64,000 bases of DNA from Monosporascus cannonballus. Its lineage: Eukaryota > Ascomycota > Sordariomycetes > Xylariales. This document shows, piece by piece, positions 27,698 through 39,917 of the stretch. Numbering within the stretch: position 1 is the first letter of the stretch; each line of letters opens with the position of its first letter. The translations under genes were made by a program, and so were the position numbers. Under the pieces are notes generated by a model. The model did no database searches and was not told where the DNA came from. It saw nothing but the letters and a program-made list of their open reading frames with translations. The stretch is from assembly GCA_004154925.1 (NCBI GenBank), contig QJNS01000060.1, positions 1-64,000 of the forward strand, in the 5' to 3' direction.

Positions 27698-28388
27698 GGA
27701 TCTCCCCCCTCCCCAAATTTTACCCTTAAAATTTCTTTTTTTCTTTTTTTTCTTCGTTTAGTAAATACCCTTTTTTTTGCTTTTAATCATATCGTCTTAT
27801 ATTTCCAAAATTCCTCGCGTTTCTCGTTCTTTTACCGTTTGTCGTATTAACCTCGTAAAAGCCATTGACGAATTTAATTACGAAATTATATTTTGCTCTT
27901 ATTATTTCTAGAAAAACATAATATGTAAAATAATAAAAAATATTTTAAGGTATAAGGAAAATATTAATCGAGGTCGATTTTGTAATAATACCGGCGTACC
28001 CATTTTTTCAGTTTAAAATACTCGTCGCAAATATTAATATTTGGAATATAAAAAAGCGTTTGCCGAAAAGTAATTATTAAAGTTTTAACGGTTTTATTTC
28101 GAGGTTTAACGTAAATATCAAAAAAAATTTCGTCTTATTCGTTTACGTAAGTAAAAAACGTTAGCTCGTTCGAAAAGCGTTATTATAAGAAAACGTAAGT
28201 TCCAATTATTAAACGAATTAAAGGAACAAAAGGATCGGAAATAAAAATAATTAGAAGCTATTATTATAGCTATTACCTTAATATATATCGCGGTCGATTA
28301 GCCCGATATTTCGGCTACCGACTGGTTGGCCATTAATTAGAACGCGCCCGTTATTACTAATAAAAATTTTTAATAAGCGTTAAATGCC

Positions 28389-31300
28389 AATAAAATTCTT
28401 AATAAGTTCCCAGGTATTTTCGGAATTTAAATATTTTTTCCACTTAATTAGATATTAAGTAAATCCATTTTATTTTCGTATATTAAAAACTTCTTTTATT
28501 TCGTATACTTATTTATTTTTTACTTTTACATTATTTTATGCTATATATATTTTAATTATATCCGTTATTTATTCAAATAAGGAAATATAAAAAATTGGAT
28601 AAAATTTAACTTTTAGAAAAAATTCTAATTAATAATTACTTTTTGAAATTTTCTTGGTAATTTTGTATAGACCAATATATTTAAAATCGAGTTTTTTGTT
28701 AAGTTTTTTTATCTAAATATTTCTAGTAATAAGGAAAACCGTTTTTCCTTTTTCGAAAATTAATTTTCTTTAATTTTCTTTATTTATAATACTTGCTTAT
28801 TTAATTCCCTACGAATTCCAGTTTTATCTTTATTTCTTAATAAAACTATCGTAATTATTTTAACGTAAAATTTATTTTAACATTAATTAAACCGTTATTA
28901 CGTATTTTTTGTAAACTTTTAAAATAAAACCGAAATTTGCGTTCGCAAATATTATCTTAATGTTTTCGTAATAACTGGTATTATAAATTAATTATACAAC
29001 TGGTAATTTTTAAATTTAGTTATTCTGTTCGTAATTAATGTAATATCGTAAGTAAATTTCTACAATTTGATTTATTCGTTTTATTTATTTATTCGTTTAA
29101 GGTTTAAATATATTAAATCACTTATAATTTAAGCCGATTTATATTATTAAGCTTTGTTAAAATTTAAATATAAATATCGATCCTTTATTTAACATAATTT
29201 CCATTAATAATCCATATATACTGAAAGTATATTTAAAAAAATATATGGTAATTGTTTTATATTTATATTCTTATGATAAAATAAGATATAAAAATATTTC
29301 GTAAATCGGTCGACGATTACGAAAATACTGTCGTAATATATTGCTATAACTAAATATTTTAATATAAAAAGTTTAATAATAAAATCAAATATAACTAAAT
29401 AACATAATCGCTTTACAACTGGTAATAGTTGTAATTTTCCGTATAGCTTATATCGTCAAGTTTATGCTTTGGCGCAAATATCGCATTGCCGTATAATTTT
29501 CTATATTATTAAATTTATTTTAAAAATAAAATATATACGTTAAAATCGTTTTAAGGTTTTATAAATCCCTAAATATCTATATAACTAATCTTCGTATATT
29601 TTTCGTATTAAATCCTTTTAATATGTTTTTAAATTTATATTTTATTTATTCTTTAATTTTCTGAAAAATTATCGTTATATTATTAAATCCTTTAATGCAT
29701 ATCGAAAAATACTGCCCGAATCGTCGTAATTTGTCATAAATGTAAATAAGTTTTAATAATAATATCGAAAATTATATGGCTAATTTTAATTAATTTTTTT
29801 CCGAAATCTAATTATTTACTTAAAATATTTATTTTGTTATTTTTTAATCCCTTTTTGTAAATAATAACGAAATCGAAATTCGCCAATTCTTTTACGTATT
29901 TTAATTATTATTTTATAAACTTCTTAATCGTAATAAATTAAGTAAAATATTAATAATCCATATAAACTTTAAACTAATATAAACTTCCTTTTAGAAAATA
30001 TCTAAATTCTCGAAATACTATAATAATAACCATATATTTTTTATTTAAAATGCCGTAATTAAGTTCGGCTCCTTTTAACTTGTACGAAAAAGATACAATA
30101 AGGTATAATTTGCCTTAATTATTTCGTTATCCAATTATTACGTTTAACGCGTAATCCGAAATATCGGTTTCTAACTTAACGGGGCGGTTTAAATCGTATA
30201 TAATTAATACTAATTCGCTAATAATTATATCTTTAATATCCTAAAATGCTTTTTCCGAATTTGGCATCCATTTAAATTTCTTTTTTTTTCGAAAGATTTA
30301 TTAAAAATATAATTATCTTACTAAAATTTCGAATAAATTTCCTATAATAGTTAACGAATCCAAAAAATGCCTGTACCTTCTTAACTGTTATTAAAGTTTA
30401 TTATTCTATAATTACAATAATCCTTTTGGGATTTATCCTAATATGTCCTAAAATAATAATATATCCCAAATATTTTACTTTTTATATATAAAATTAATTT
30501 TTCTTTACGTTAATAAATAATTTTATGTTTTATAAGGCTTAAAGAATTTTATGAATATATTTTACGTATGTTTTTTCCGTTTTTAAGAAAATAAGAATGT
30601 CGTCGAAATAGCAAACGACAAAAATATCGAAATATTTTCGTAATACATAATTAATTATTCGCTAAAAGGTCGTTAATACGTTCGTAAATCTTATTAGTAT
30701 AATCAAATACTTAAATAATCCGTATTTCGTCCTAAAAGGTATTTTTTAATCGTATTCTTTTTTAATTTTGATAACGTTATATCCATTTTTAAAATTAAAT
30801 ACTGTAAATTATTTGGCTCCGTAAAGTCGGTTTTTTATTTCCGTAATTAAACGTAATAATATCGTTTAATTATCTTTAATTAATTATAAGTTGCAATTTT
30901 TTATTTTTTTAAGCGCGAAAAACACAAAGCATCTTACTAGTAATTTCGAAAATCGAATTTATTTTTTTTGTAACCGATTTCCTAGGTATTTTCTAAAAGT
31001 ACGTAATTTGTTTCCGCTAAAATTATAAATAAGGTAAAACTTTGTCGAAAATTCTTTTTTAAAAATTCTTTCATAATTTTATTAGTTATGTTCTAATAAT
31101 TTTGTATCGAATTCCTTTTTAAAAAAACTGTTCGTATCTGTAATATTATGATAATATATTAATCATGTTTTTTAATTCCTTAGGCTGTTATTTTTATTAT
31201 TTTACATCGTTATTTAATAATTTTAATTTTGTTTTAATAATAATAACGATATATCGTATTCTTTTTGGTATCCGTTTTTTTTATATTTTATTTTTATAGG

Positions 31301-32830
31301 TAATAAGGTATTTATCGTATTTTTATGCCTGCATTTATCGTTATTATCGATCAAATATTAAAATTTTAAATTTTTTTATTTATTAATAAGCTACAAAACG
31401 AACCTTACTTGGCTAATTTTCCCATTAATTAAGATTTTGTATTGGCATATTTATGGTAATCCTAAAATTATATCGTAATTTTCGAATAAAACGATATCGA
31501 AATTAACCGTTTAATATTATCCTTTAATAAAAATTTCGAAATAATTAATTTCGCGTATAATTTTTCCGTTATTTTAAACGAATTCCTAATTTTCGGCATT
31601 TCATACTATATAAGGTTTTAATTTATATCTTTATAATAATTTAAACATATTAACCATATCTAATATAATATAATTTCCGCCTAAAGCTCCGTAATTCACC
31701 ATTATGGTATACCAATATGTTCCGATTCGTAAATCTAAAGTGATAAAATCATTCACGTTTTTTATCGTCGTATTTAAAACCCTTTTTAGAAATTTCTTTT
31801 AATTTCTTTGGATTTCGTTATTTTGCGGCTTTTTTATAGGTAATTCTTTTTTTAATTTTTGTTCGAATTTATCAAACCTTACTTATATTTTTTCGTTTAA
31901 CGTATTAAGCTATTATATTTATTATTATTGCCGGCGTACCGTTCCTTCGAATCGTATTAATTATTCCTAATTGTTTTGTAATTCTTTTTCTTATTAAATA
32001 AATTATTTTCTTATATTTGCGATTTTATCCTATTATACGTCGTTCTAATTATCGTTCCAAAGATCTTTTGTAAATTAAGGTATATCTTTATTAATAATTC
32101 TTTTTTTCTAAAAATCCGTAATAAATATTAATTAAAAATAAAAATCCGTAATAATTTTCTAATAATGTTTTTTTACCGTACGCTGGATTAATTCCTTTTC
32201 CGTTTAGTAATTACATTATCCATAATAATAAAAGGGGTTTTTCTACGGATATTATTCTTTTCGGGCCAATTTTTTATTTCGGCTAATTGCTAAATATTTT
32301 TTAGGCTTATAATTCGAAATTATCGATATTATTATTTATCGTCCTTATTATTTTCGATATAATTTAAAAAATCGAATTCGTTATAATATATACGTATAAG
32401 TCGTTCGTAAATATATTATTTTTATTTTTTATAATCGGGATATTCCCGTTATCGACAGTACATAATATATATTTTGCTATATCGATTAAAAGTTCCGGAA
32501 TAAACTTTTTTTATTTAATTCTGATATTTACGTAATTATCCTTATAATGCTTTTCGTTATGTTCGTAATATTTATTAAGCTAAGTTTCTGGCTTTTTGCA
32601 TTTTTCGTTAAATTTCTTATCGTAATAATCCTTATTAGACTTTTTGCTATAAACCTAATACGTACTTGGTTTAAATTATGTTAATAATTTTGCTATCGTT
32701 TTTTTAATTATTTCTATATTATTTTTCCGGTATAAGGATCCAATTATCTTATCGTAACTTTTTAGGTTTTTTGCAATTATAAGCCGTATATCCTATTTTA
32801 TTACAATTAAAGCATTTAATTTAACTTTAG
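28389..32830 (-). pseudogene. gag-pol remnant of element C
   Basis: Zinc knuckle at ~32770-32825 reads CFNCNKIGYTAYNC: C-x2-C-x4-H-x4-C with the histidine turned to tyrosine (CAT to TAT, a RIP-type change on the coding strand). Reverse transcriptase at 30590-30625 reads FVVCYFDDILIF. The chromodomain at ~28389-28462 reads YLIKWKKYLNSENTWE, with all its expected aromatic positions. The gag to RT to chromodomain order on the minus strand fixes the orientation. Many stops; non-functional. Confidence 0.8.
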
Positions 32831-33676
32831 TTTTATTTATGAGTAACGCCGAATTCCATAGATCTTAACGTTATTCCGTAAGAAATAAAAAATGCATTTC
32901 GTTTTTTCCCCTAATTAAATTTGTTATATTCCGAATATAAAACGTATTATTTTTTTTCTTTTATCGTTTTTTAAATTATTAATTATTAATCTTAATTATC
33001 TTCGTAATATACCGGTTTAAAATAAATAATTATTTAATTTAAATAATTTTATTTTTTATATTATCTTTTAATATTTTATAAAATATATTAATAAAGGCGT
33101 CGGTTTTATTATCTTCTTATTCCGCTTTAACCGCAAAACTCTTAAAAGTTATAACGTATTTAAACGTAAATTCTTTCTATCGGAATTACAAAAGTTATTA
33201 AACTATAAATTGCTTTTTATCCGGATTGCCGAAATTATTATATATTTTATTTTCGAAATTAATATAAGTTAAAAAAATTTGTTAATAAAACTTTTCTTAT
33301 TTACTTTTATTATTTCCAAAATATTTCCTATAATGGCCTTAAATTAATTAATCGCCTTTTTTATTAAATATGCTTTCATTATTAAGATTATATCCGCTAG
33401 GTTATTAAAATTTGAAAAACAAAAATAAATTCGTACTTAAGTTAGGAAAATCTAAAAATTACTTTTTATATCATAAGGTTCTGGTTTTTTAGGCTTCATA
33501 CGGGTGAAAAAAAGTTAAGTAAGTAATATAACCCTAAATTGTCGAACTTTTTTTTCTAATTCCCGAATTCGAACTTAAAACTGTTAAATAAAGGTTTTTT
33601 AAGTGCTAATCAATATTTTAACAGTATTAAATATTATTTAAAATTTAGTAATATTATTAAATAAAAGCTTATAATA

Positions 33677-34051
33677 TATAACGAATTATGCGGTTTAACT
33701 AATTATTAAACCTTAAGTCGACGGGTTTATATTAATAGAAATATCGTAAAAATCTAAATAATAAATATAATAATATATTATGTCTTATAATGCTAAAAAT
33801 ACCTTAAATAACGAATTATTATTATAAGCTGAAATTATTTAATTATGAAAATAATAAGTATATATATTTTTCTCCTTTTTGGCTTAATTATTTATAATTA
33901 CGCCGTTAGTAATAATTACGATTATTTGGGATTACCTTTAATCACTAATAATTACTGGCTTGGTAATAATCACGGTTACGTAACTCGCGAGGTGGCCCGT
34001 ATGCTCCTTGCCTGACCGTTTCTTGAGACCGGAGCCTGTCGGGTCGTAACA
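33677..34051 (-). repeat. 5' LTR of element C (right copy)
   Basis: In element sense it starts TGTTACGACCCGACAGGCTC. It pairs with 27324-27697 and is followed by target duplication TCAAT. Confidence 0.88.
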
Positions 34052-34056
34052 TCAAT

Positions 34057-35450
34057 TTCTATGGTTTTTTCAGAAAAAACTTTAAATGTTATTATTCATA
34101 CTTTATAGTAACAGTTTGAATAATTTTCTTAATTTTCAAATTTTATCTAATATTTAAAAATTTGTCGTTAAGATTTAAATTATAATAATAAGTTTTTAAA
34201 ATTTTAAGACTTCTATTTGTTCCTTTAAAATATATTCATTACAACTTGAAATAACGTTTTTAATTAATTTAACAATAAAGGTTTTAAGAGCTATTTTAAT
34301 TAATGTTGAAATTTTACGAAATATTACGATGTTTTGCCAATTAATAACTATGAATTAATTTTGAAAATATTGATTTTCCTTAAAGATATATTATATTATA
34401 AAATATCTTTCAAAGAACCTTATTAATTTCTCATTTATTAATGTAACGATTTTCTAACCTTTTATCTCTATTAAAACAGTTTATTTACGTTATATATCGA
34501 AATATTTATCTTTTTATCGTTCTAATATATCATTTAAAAATTCAATATCTTTAAAGTTTTATAGTACATTATTAAAAAAAGGCTATTTATTTATACAAAT
34601 TAAAATTAAACAAAATCAAAGCGTACTATACTTATAAAATTATATTATTTTAACATTTTAAATATCTCGATATTAATGACTTATATAATGGAAGAGAAAT
34701 ATAATATATATATATATAATGTTTTTTATTTATACTTATTGAATTATATATTTGCTTGTAATATATATAATATATCAATTTAAAATAAAAGTATTTTTAT
34801 ATAATTGTGAAAAAATTGGGTTTGAAAAATAGCCTTTTTAAATTATTTAAATTTACATTAACAGTTGATTTAATGGAATTTATTAATAATACATTTCTTT
34901 TTAGAACACTGATATCGCAATTAATTTTTTAAAAAAAAATAAAATCGATAAATATTATAATATGTAGTAATCTTTATTCATTAATGATAACAATTTTTAT
35001 TATTCTTATTTAATATATCATTTTAGAAATACTTCGAAATTTATATATCCGAAATGTGTTATGAATTATTTATTTTTTAAATTTGTTTTTCAGATATTTA
35101 TTTCATTTATATTTTCGATATTTTCGGTTTTAATTTTTAATTCGCAGATAATAAATTTATTCGGTCATGAACAATTGTGAAATGCTTTTATACACTTTTT
35201 AAAATATTTCGCACAGGTTAATAAAGCATATAGCTAAATATTGTTTTTTTTTTAAATTAATGACCTTTATTTGCTTATTTTATATATTTTTTTGTTCAAC
35301 GTATTTCGAAATGTACGACCTTTTTTATTAACTTTTTTATTTCATCTTTATTTCGTTTATTCGTTTCTTTAATAAAGGGCTAAATTTTATTAATATTAAT
35401 AACCTTAGGCGTACGGTTTCGTACCTTTTTTCCGCATAAATAAGATGTTT
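34057..35450. other. AT-rich sequence, unassigned
   Basis: About 1.4 kb of very low GC with almost no CpG and no recognisable LTR or domain. Most likely an older RIP-mutated repeat or a spread-in zone; nothing identifies a family. Composition returns to normal near 35450. Confidence 0.5.
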
Positions 35451-35913
35451 TCTACTACACCCTATTTGTTAGTGGTTACCTTTTGCTAAGCGCTCGTAGC
35501 AACTTTTGCCACGGCCTGTTGGATGCGATACCTATAATTAAGTTCCATGTCAAATTGGAGCTTTAGAAACGTTATGTGGGTTGAGTTATTGGGGAGTGCT
35601 TTTAAAAGAGGTGGGTATTGAAGAAGCGAAAATCGGATTCAGGAAGTGGGTAAATTCAGGAAGTGGGGGAACACTAGTCTTTCCGGTCCGCCGGACTCCT
35701 TACATAATTCCACGCATAAACCCCCGAACCAAGAGAGGTGGACTTGGAACGCTTAGTCCAACAGTCGAATCGATGGCACGCAATAAGTGGGGTCTCCAAC
35801 AACAGAGGTAAGTTCCTAGTGTGACACCACCTCCAGTCCCTTTGCAGGTCGGGGTAGTTACCCTTCATAATCAGAATCCCAACATTGAGTTTCCAGCTGT
35901 CAAGCGCAAAACA
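35451..35913 (+). promoter_or_regulatory. Upstream region of glutamine-synthetase-like gene
   Basis: Balanced composition with no convincing gene. It contains a 14-bp direct repeat, ATTCAGGAAGTGGG, at 35637-35650 and 35654-35667. The promoter must lie here because the AT-rich block starts right behind it. A short open frame at 35581-35811 has no recognisable similarity and is not called. Confidence 0.35.
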
Positions 35914-37626
35914 ATGATCACCGAAGAACATGAGCAGATAATATCTGCGGTCGCGAATGACCCATGGATCAAAGTCGCAGGTATCGATGCAGATGGTGTA
36001 TTAAGAGGCAAAGATATCGCGAATTCAAAGTTCATGAAGGCCATCGGGCCATCGGCCAAGGGATTCGGAATGTGTAGTGTTGTGTTTGGTTGGGATATGA
36101 CAGACGAGGTATGCTGATGACTTACCATACACCCAATCTATTAAAAACAGACGGCAGGCGACAGCACAGTGACTCCCGTCATAACCCATTTTGACAGTTC
36201 AGTACATATACTGAGATGGGGTAAATTATGTGTAGCTATATTATGATGCATCTCTTCCAACGTCGCACATCCAGTTGGGATACCCAGACATGGTAGCCAT
36301 GGTCGACCTGGATAGTTATCGACGGATTCCGTGGGAGAACAACATGCCACTCTTCCTTGTTTCTTTCCACGATGCGAAGACCATGAATCCCATCACTTTG
36401 TGTCCTCGAAACGTCCTTGCATCACAATTATCCAAGGCGAGGAGTCAGCATGGCGTAGAACCGCTAGCTGGGGGTAAGATGGCCTCAACACACAAACAGA
36501 GTAAATGGTAGCTAACCAGGAGCACGCTAGTCGAGTATGAGTTCTTCCACTACAGAAATGAAAGGGACTCATCATCTCTGATGGAACGTCTCCAGTTGTC
36601 CTCCGTCTCCTCCCTCCCTCAACTCAGTACAGGAATGTTCACCTACTCACTCATCCGCCCCGCAGATAATAAATCTTACTATCAAGCCATCAAGGACACC
36701 ACTCATAACTTTGACTGCCCCATTGATGGCCTTCATACAGAGTCTGGTCCCGTATATGAGGCCTCTCTAACATATGACAGCATCGATAAAACCGCTGACC
36801 GCGGCGTTCTTTTCAAATACCTCATCAAGTGCATCGCGCATGAGTTCAAAATTACGCCTACGTTCATGGCAAAGCCGAAGTCCCAAATGCCTGGGAATTC
36901 TGGACACGTGCACATCTCCCTCGTTGATTCTAAAGACCGAAATCGAAAAGTTTTCGACAGGAAAGACAAAGATGAGAATGCTCCTTTCCGGGCTCTTGAG
37001 TACGTCAGCGACGCAGGGCGATCGTTCCTTGCCGGTCTACTGATCGGGATCCCGGATATCCTGCCCTTGCTTTGTCCGACAATAAACTCATACAAACGGC
37101 TAGGGCATCGTCAGTATTGGACCGCGTCTTCTGTGTCGTGGGGGGTCGAAAACCGTAATGCGAGTGTCCGAGTCATCCCAGGTGGCGAGTCTGGAGGGAC
37201 AAGATTCGAATGCAGAGTTCCTGGGGCGGATGCCAACGCGCCATATGCTCTTGCAGCACTGACCGGATGTGGATTGTTGGGAATGGCGAAGAAATTGGAT
37301 GTCGAAATCCCGCCGCTGGAGGAAGCTGAGGCTGGGAAGGAGAAAAATTTGACGGGAAAGGCACAAGAACAGATGAGTGGGCAGAGGTATTTGAGTCGCA
37401 CTTTGAAGGAAGCCGTCATCGATATGACTCGAAAGGATAGCATTGCAAGAGAAGTATTCGGTCATGATTTCGTGGAACAATTTGCTGCGACGAGGATGCA
37501 AGAAGTCCGAGAGTTTGAGGAAGTGGTCACTGACTGGTATGTTATGTCCTACTATTCTACGGTACATTGTGCTAATCTGGTTCGGTATCATATAGGGAGG
37601 TATCGAGGTATCTTGAACGTGTCTAG
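35914..37626 (+). CDS. Glutamine-synthetase-family (type I-like) protein
   Basis: Exons: 35914-36108, 36275-36473, 36531-37536 and 37596-37626; the junctions keep frame, giving ~476 residues. The N-terminal beta-grasp part has KVAGIDADGVLRGKDI. The next exon carries YRRIPWENNMPLFLVSF. The catalytic core shows VEYEFFHYR, TESGPVYEAS (metal-binding glutamates), GNSGHVHISL (the conserved HxH region), WGVENRNASVR and GGTRFECRVPGADANAP (substrate-contact Arg and Glu). The C-terminus is VTDWEVSRYLERV and stop; the longer frame to 37728 is intron read-through. Known of the family: ATP-dependent amide ligation of glutamate, with ammonia or an amine as acceptor; the fungal FluG C-terminal domain and gamma-glutamylpolyamine synthetases are relatives. 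The substrate is not evident. The ~14 residues usually found between GWDMTDE and GYPDMV are missing, so a small exon may hide in intron 1 (36109-36274). Confidence 0.85.
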
Positions 37627-38441
37627 AAAAATTTTTTTAAACTATTTTGCATTCGGGCGAGGGAGACGTCTTTTCCCGTTGTTTTATATGTACGCGTATG
37701 CCTATATTTCTGGCTTCAGTCAGTAGCTTTACGAGAAGACGATTAATTTCTACCACCACGAACCAATTCCGCGCGTATGTACATATGTCTCCAGATAAAC
37801 ACACAACAGCTCCGTGAATCTATTTCCCTCCGATAGGAATGGCTACCTTGGCATCTGAATTAGTGTGTACTGACGTGATGCCGGCGTGTATCCTGGAGAT
37901 TAAGGATACACAAAAAATTGATGTTTTTGTGGCTATAGCCCCCATACGTATCCAGTGGCCCAGCGATAACAAGTCGTCTACCATACGTAGGTATGTACTT
38001 CATACACTCAACCAGTTGTGTCAGCCTCCATAACTGGCGAGTCGTTTTTTTGGCTTCCTTGAGAGGGCACCAACCCATCTGTCAAGTCGACGGCGAGCCA
38101 TTCACTTGGACCTTCTCCGTGGTCTCCTTCACTCGTGCAGCCGTACGAGGCTCCCTCCGTGCGAGGCTTCCTTGCTTGAAGTTGCCGCGCAAGCAGCTTA
38201 AGGATGAGCGCATTCGACTTGGCCCCCTCCTCCTTTTCGACCTCCTCAGACCCCCCGGAGCTGGCCTGAGCGGCATCCTTCCACCTCCCCTCTCAACTCC
38301 TCCGAACTCCGGGAGATGTCGCCCCTGACGACGAACGCACGATAGCAAGCTCGACTTCTATGCTCGAGAGAAGTTAGACAATACGATATATACTACCCTA
38401 CTTCACAACGCTGCGGCTTTGGGATCAGAAGACAGTATGTA
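37627..38441. other. Intergenic, 3' of GS-like gene to Tc1 element
   Basis: Normal composition. Short open frames on both strands (37839-38348) have low complexity, proline- and arginine-rich translations and no recognisable domain. I see no gene. Confidence 0.5.
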
Positions 38442-39792
38442 CACTAATCGACCAAATGGACCCGTGCGCTCAGACAACCCCGCCTCAAAACCGCGACCCA
38501 TATTCCACCCATTTATACCTTCTTAATCCAATAACATAACAACCACCATATGGATTTGGATAAATCTGCTTCCGTTTTTGTCGCCGACCGTCGGCCTAAT
38601 CAGGAATTCAGTCCGGAAGCCCGGGCCTTCATGGTTAGAGCTGTAACTGCAGGTGCAACCCAGACCCGGGTAGCCGAAGCTATGGAGACTGACCGTCAGC
38701 GTATTGGGGAATAACTTTAACGCTTTATAATTTATAAAACGGTCCATAATCTGCTACGGGGATACCGTCGACACTTAATTCAAGGTCGTTTAACTTTGCA
38801 TTTTTATTATTTAGGCCGGCGTTATTCCCGGAATCCGTACCGTAAACTTAAAAACAAAACGGGTACCAATATTAATACATTAACGATAAAACGTTTTTTC
38901 TACGGGCTTACGTTAAAGAAATAACGTACCGCGAAAAGGATTAATTTAATAGCTATTAACGTATTTAAACGGTTACGTTTCGCCAAAAAAATCCTTAAAT
39001 AAAATAACTGGGGGCACTTTTTATTAATATTTTATTCCGACGAATATTTTATATAAAATATACCCGGCCGCCTGGGCCAATAAGTATTTCGTTTATCGTT
39101 AAAATATTATAAAAAAAACTTAATAAATCCGGAAAATTACGGGAAAATTACGTTTTTTATCATGATTTGGGGGATAATATAATAACGGAAGGGCGAAAGC
39201 GGTTTTTTTCTTATCGTCCTTTACGAAGGAAATCCGGATTTGCTCGGCGAAAAAATGATTTCCCGGCGTTATATTAAAACTTTTAAATAAGGCCTTTTTT
39301 TACGAACCTCATAATTTTTTTATTTAAGATAATGTTTTAATATATAAAGTTACCGTCGTTAAGGAATTTTTCGAAAATTACGGTATTTAAGTAATCCAAT
39401 AATTATTATATTCGCCCGATGTAAATTTAATTAAATACCTTTAACGTATTTTAAAAGATAAAATTTACAAAATTAAATCCGAATTCGGATATTTACTTAA
39501 TAATAAAAAAACCGTTATTACGTATTCGAAATAATTAAAAATACGTAATTATAATTTGATTTCCGCCTTATAATAAAATTGATTAAGTTATTTCTTAATA
39601 AATTAAAAGTTATTTATTGCGCGCGAAAATAATATATACGATTTTAAAAAGTAGCTTTAAGATTTTAAAATAATATATATAATTTTTTCATTAAATACGT
39701 TTTAATAAAGAAATAAATTGTTAAAGTTATAGGTTTGATATAGGGGGGGAGTGGATTGATGGGGGCGCACGGATCCATTTGGTCCCCTGGTC
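38442..39792 (+). mobile_element. Tc1/mariner-type DNA transposon, 1,351 bp, partly RIP-mutated
   Basis: TA dinucleotides (38440-38441 and 39793-39794) flank ends that match as an inverted repeat. The left has ACCAAATGGACCCGTGCGC, nine bases in; the right has ACCAAATGGATCCGTGCGC, also nine bases in. Length and TA target duplication are typical of Tc1/mariner. The first ~270 bp and last ~60 bp have normal GC, while 38715-39735 is AT-rich with stops. It lies between the GS-like gene and the acetyl-CoA synthetase, 125 bp beyond the latter's stop codon. Confidence 0.85.
38550..39480 (+). pseudogene. Tc1/mariner transposase remnant
   Basis: An ATG at 38550 opens an intact ~51-residue N-terminal helix-turn-helix part (FSPEARAFMVRAVTAGATQT), then stops at GGGGAATAA. 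Further on, a degraded DDE core is legible: an FRRIF-like first-Asp block near 39040, an IMIWG-like block near 39160, DNVLIYK near 39335 (QDNAPIHK in relatives), and YSPDVNLIKYL near 39415 (SPDLNPIENLW in relatives). Inactive. Confidence 0.75.
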
Positions 39793-39917
39793 TATATGTA
39801 TCGTAGTTCAGAAGGTTAACGTTCTACAAAGATTTGTACAATTCGTGACGCCGTTTTAAAAGTAGTGCACTTGAAATTGATTCGACAATAAAGACGTCAG
39901 AGTCTATAGTGTGTTTG

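Larger units (their letters stand above)
27324..34051 (-). mobile_element. Chromovirus LTR retrotransposon C, complete but RIP-mutated
   Basis: 6,728 bp flanked by TCAAT on both sides (27319-27323 and 34052-34056). LTRs are 27324-27697 and 33677-34051. Domains read on the minus strand: gag zinc knuckle near 32.8 kb, reverse transcriptase YFDD near 30.6 kb, chromodomain near 28.4 kb. Stops interrupt every frame. Related to A, F and E by the shared LTR 3' half and the chromodomain. Confidence 0.9.

Noticed and set aside
5600..35400. AT-rich blocks as mitochondrial DNA insertions
   Set aside because: No mitochondrial gene or rRNA is seen; LTR pairs with target duplications and Gypsy domains explain the sequence.
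37537..37728. Long C-terminal extension of the glutamine-synthetase-like frame
   Set aside because: A 59-nt intron (37537-37595) joins VTDW to EVSRYLERV and a stop, matching the usual family C-terminus.
38082..38348. Arg/Pro-rich open frames on both strands downstream of the GS-like gene
   Set aside because: No similarity recognised, overlapping frames on both strands, no splice or start context.
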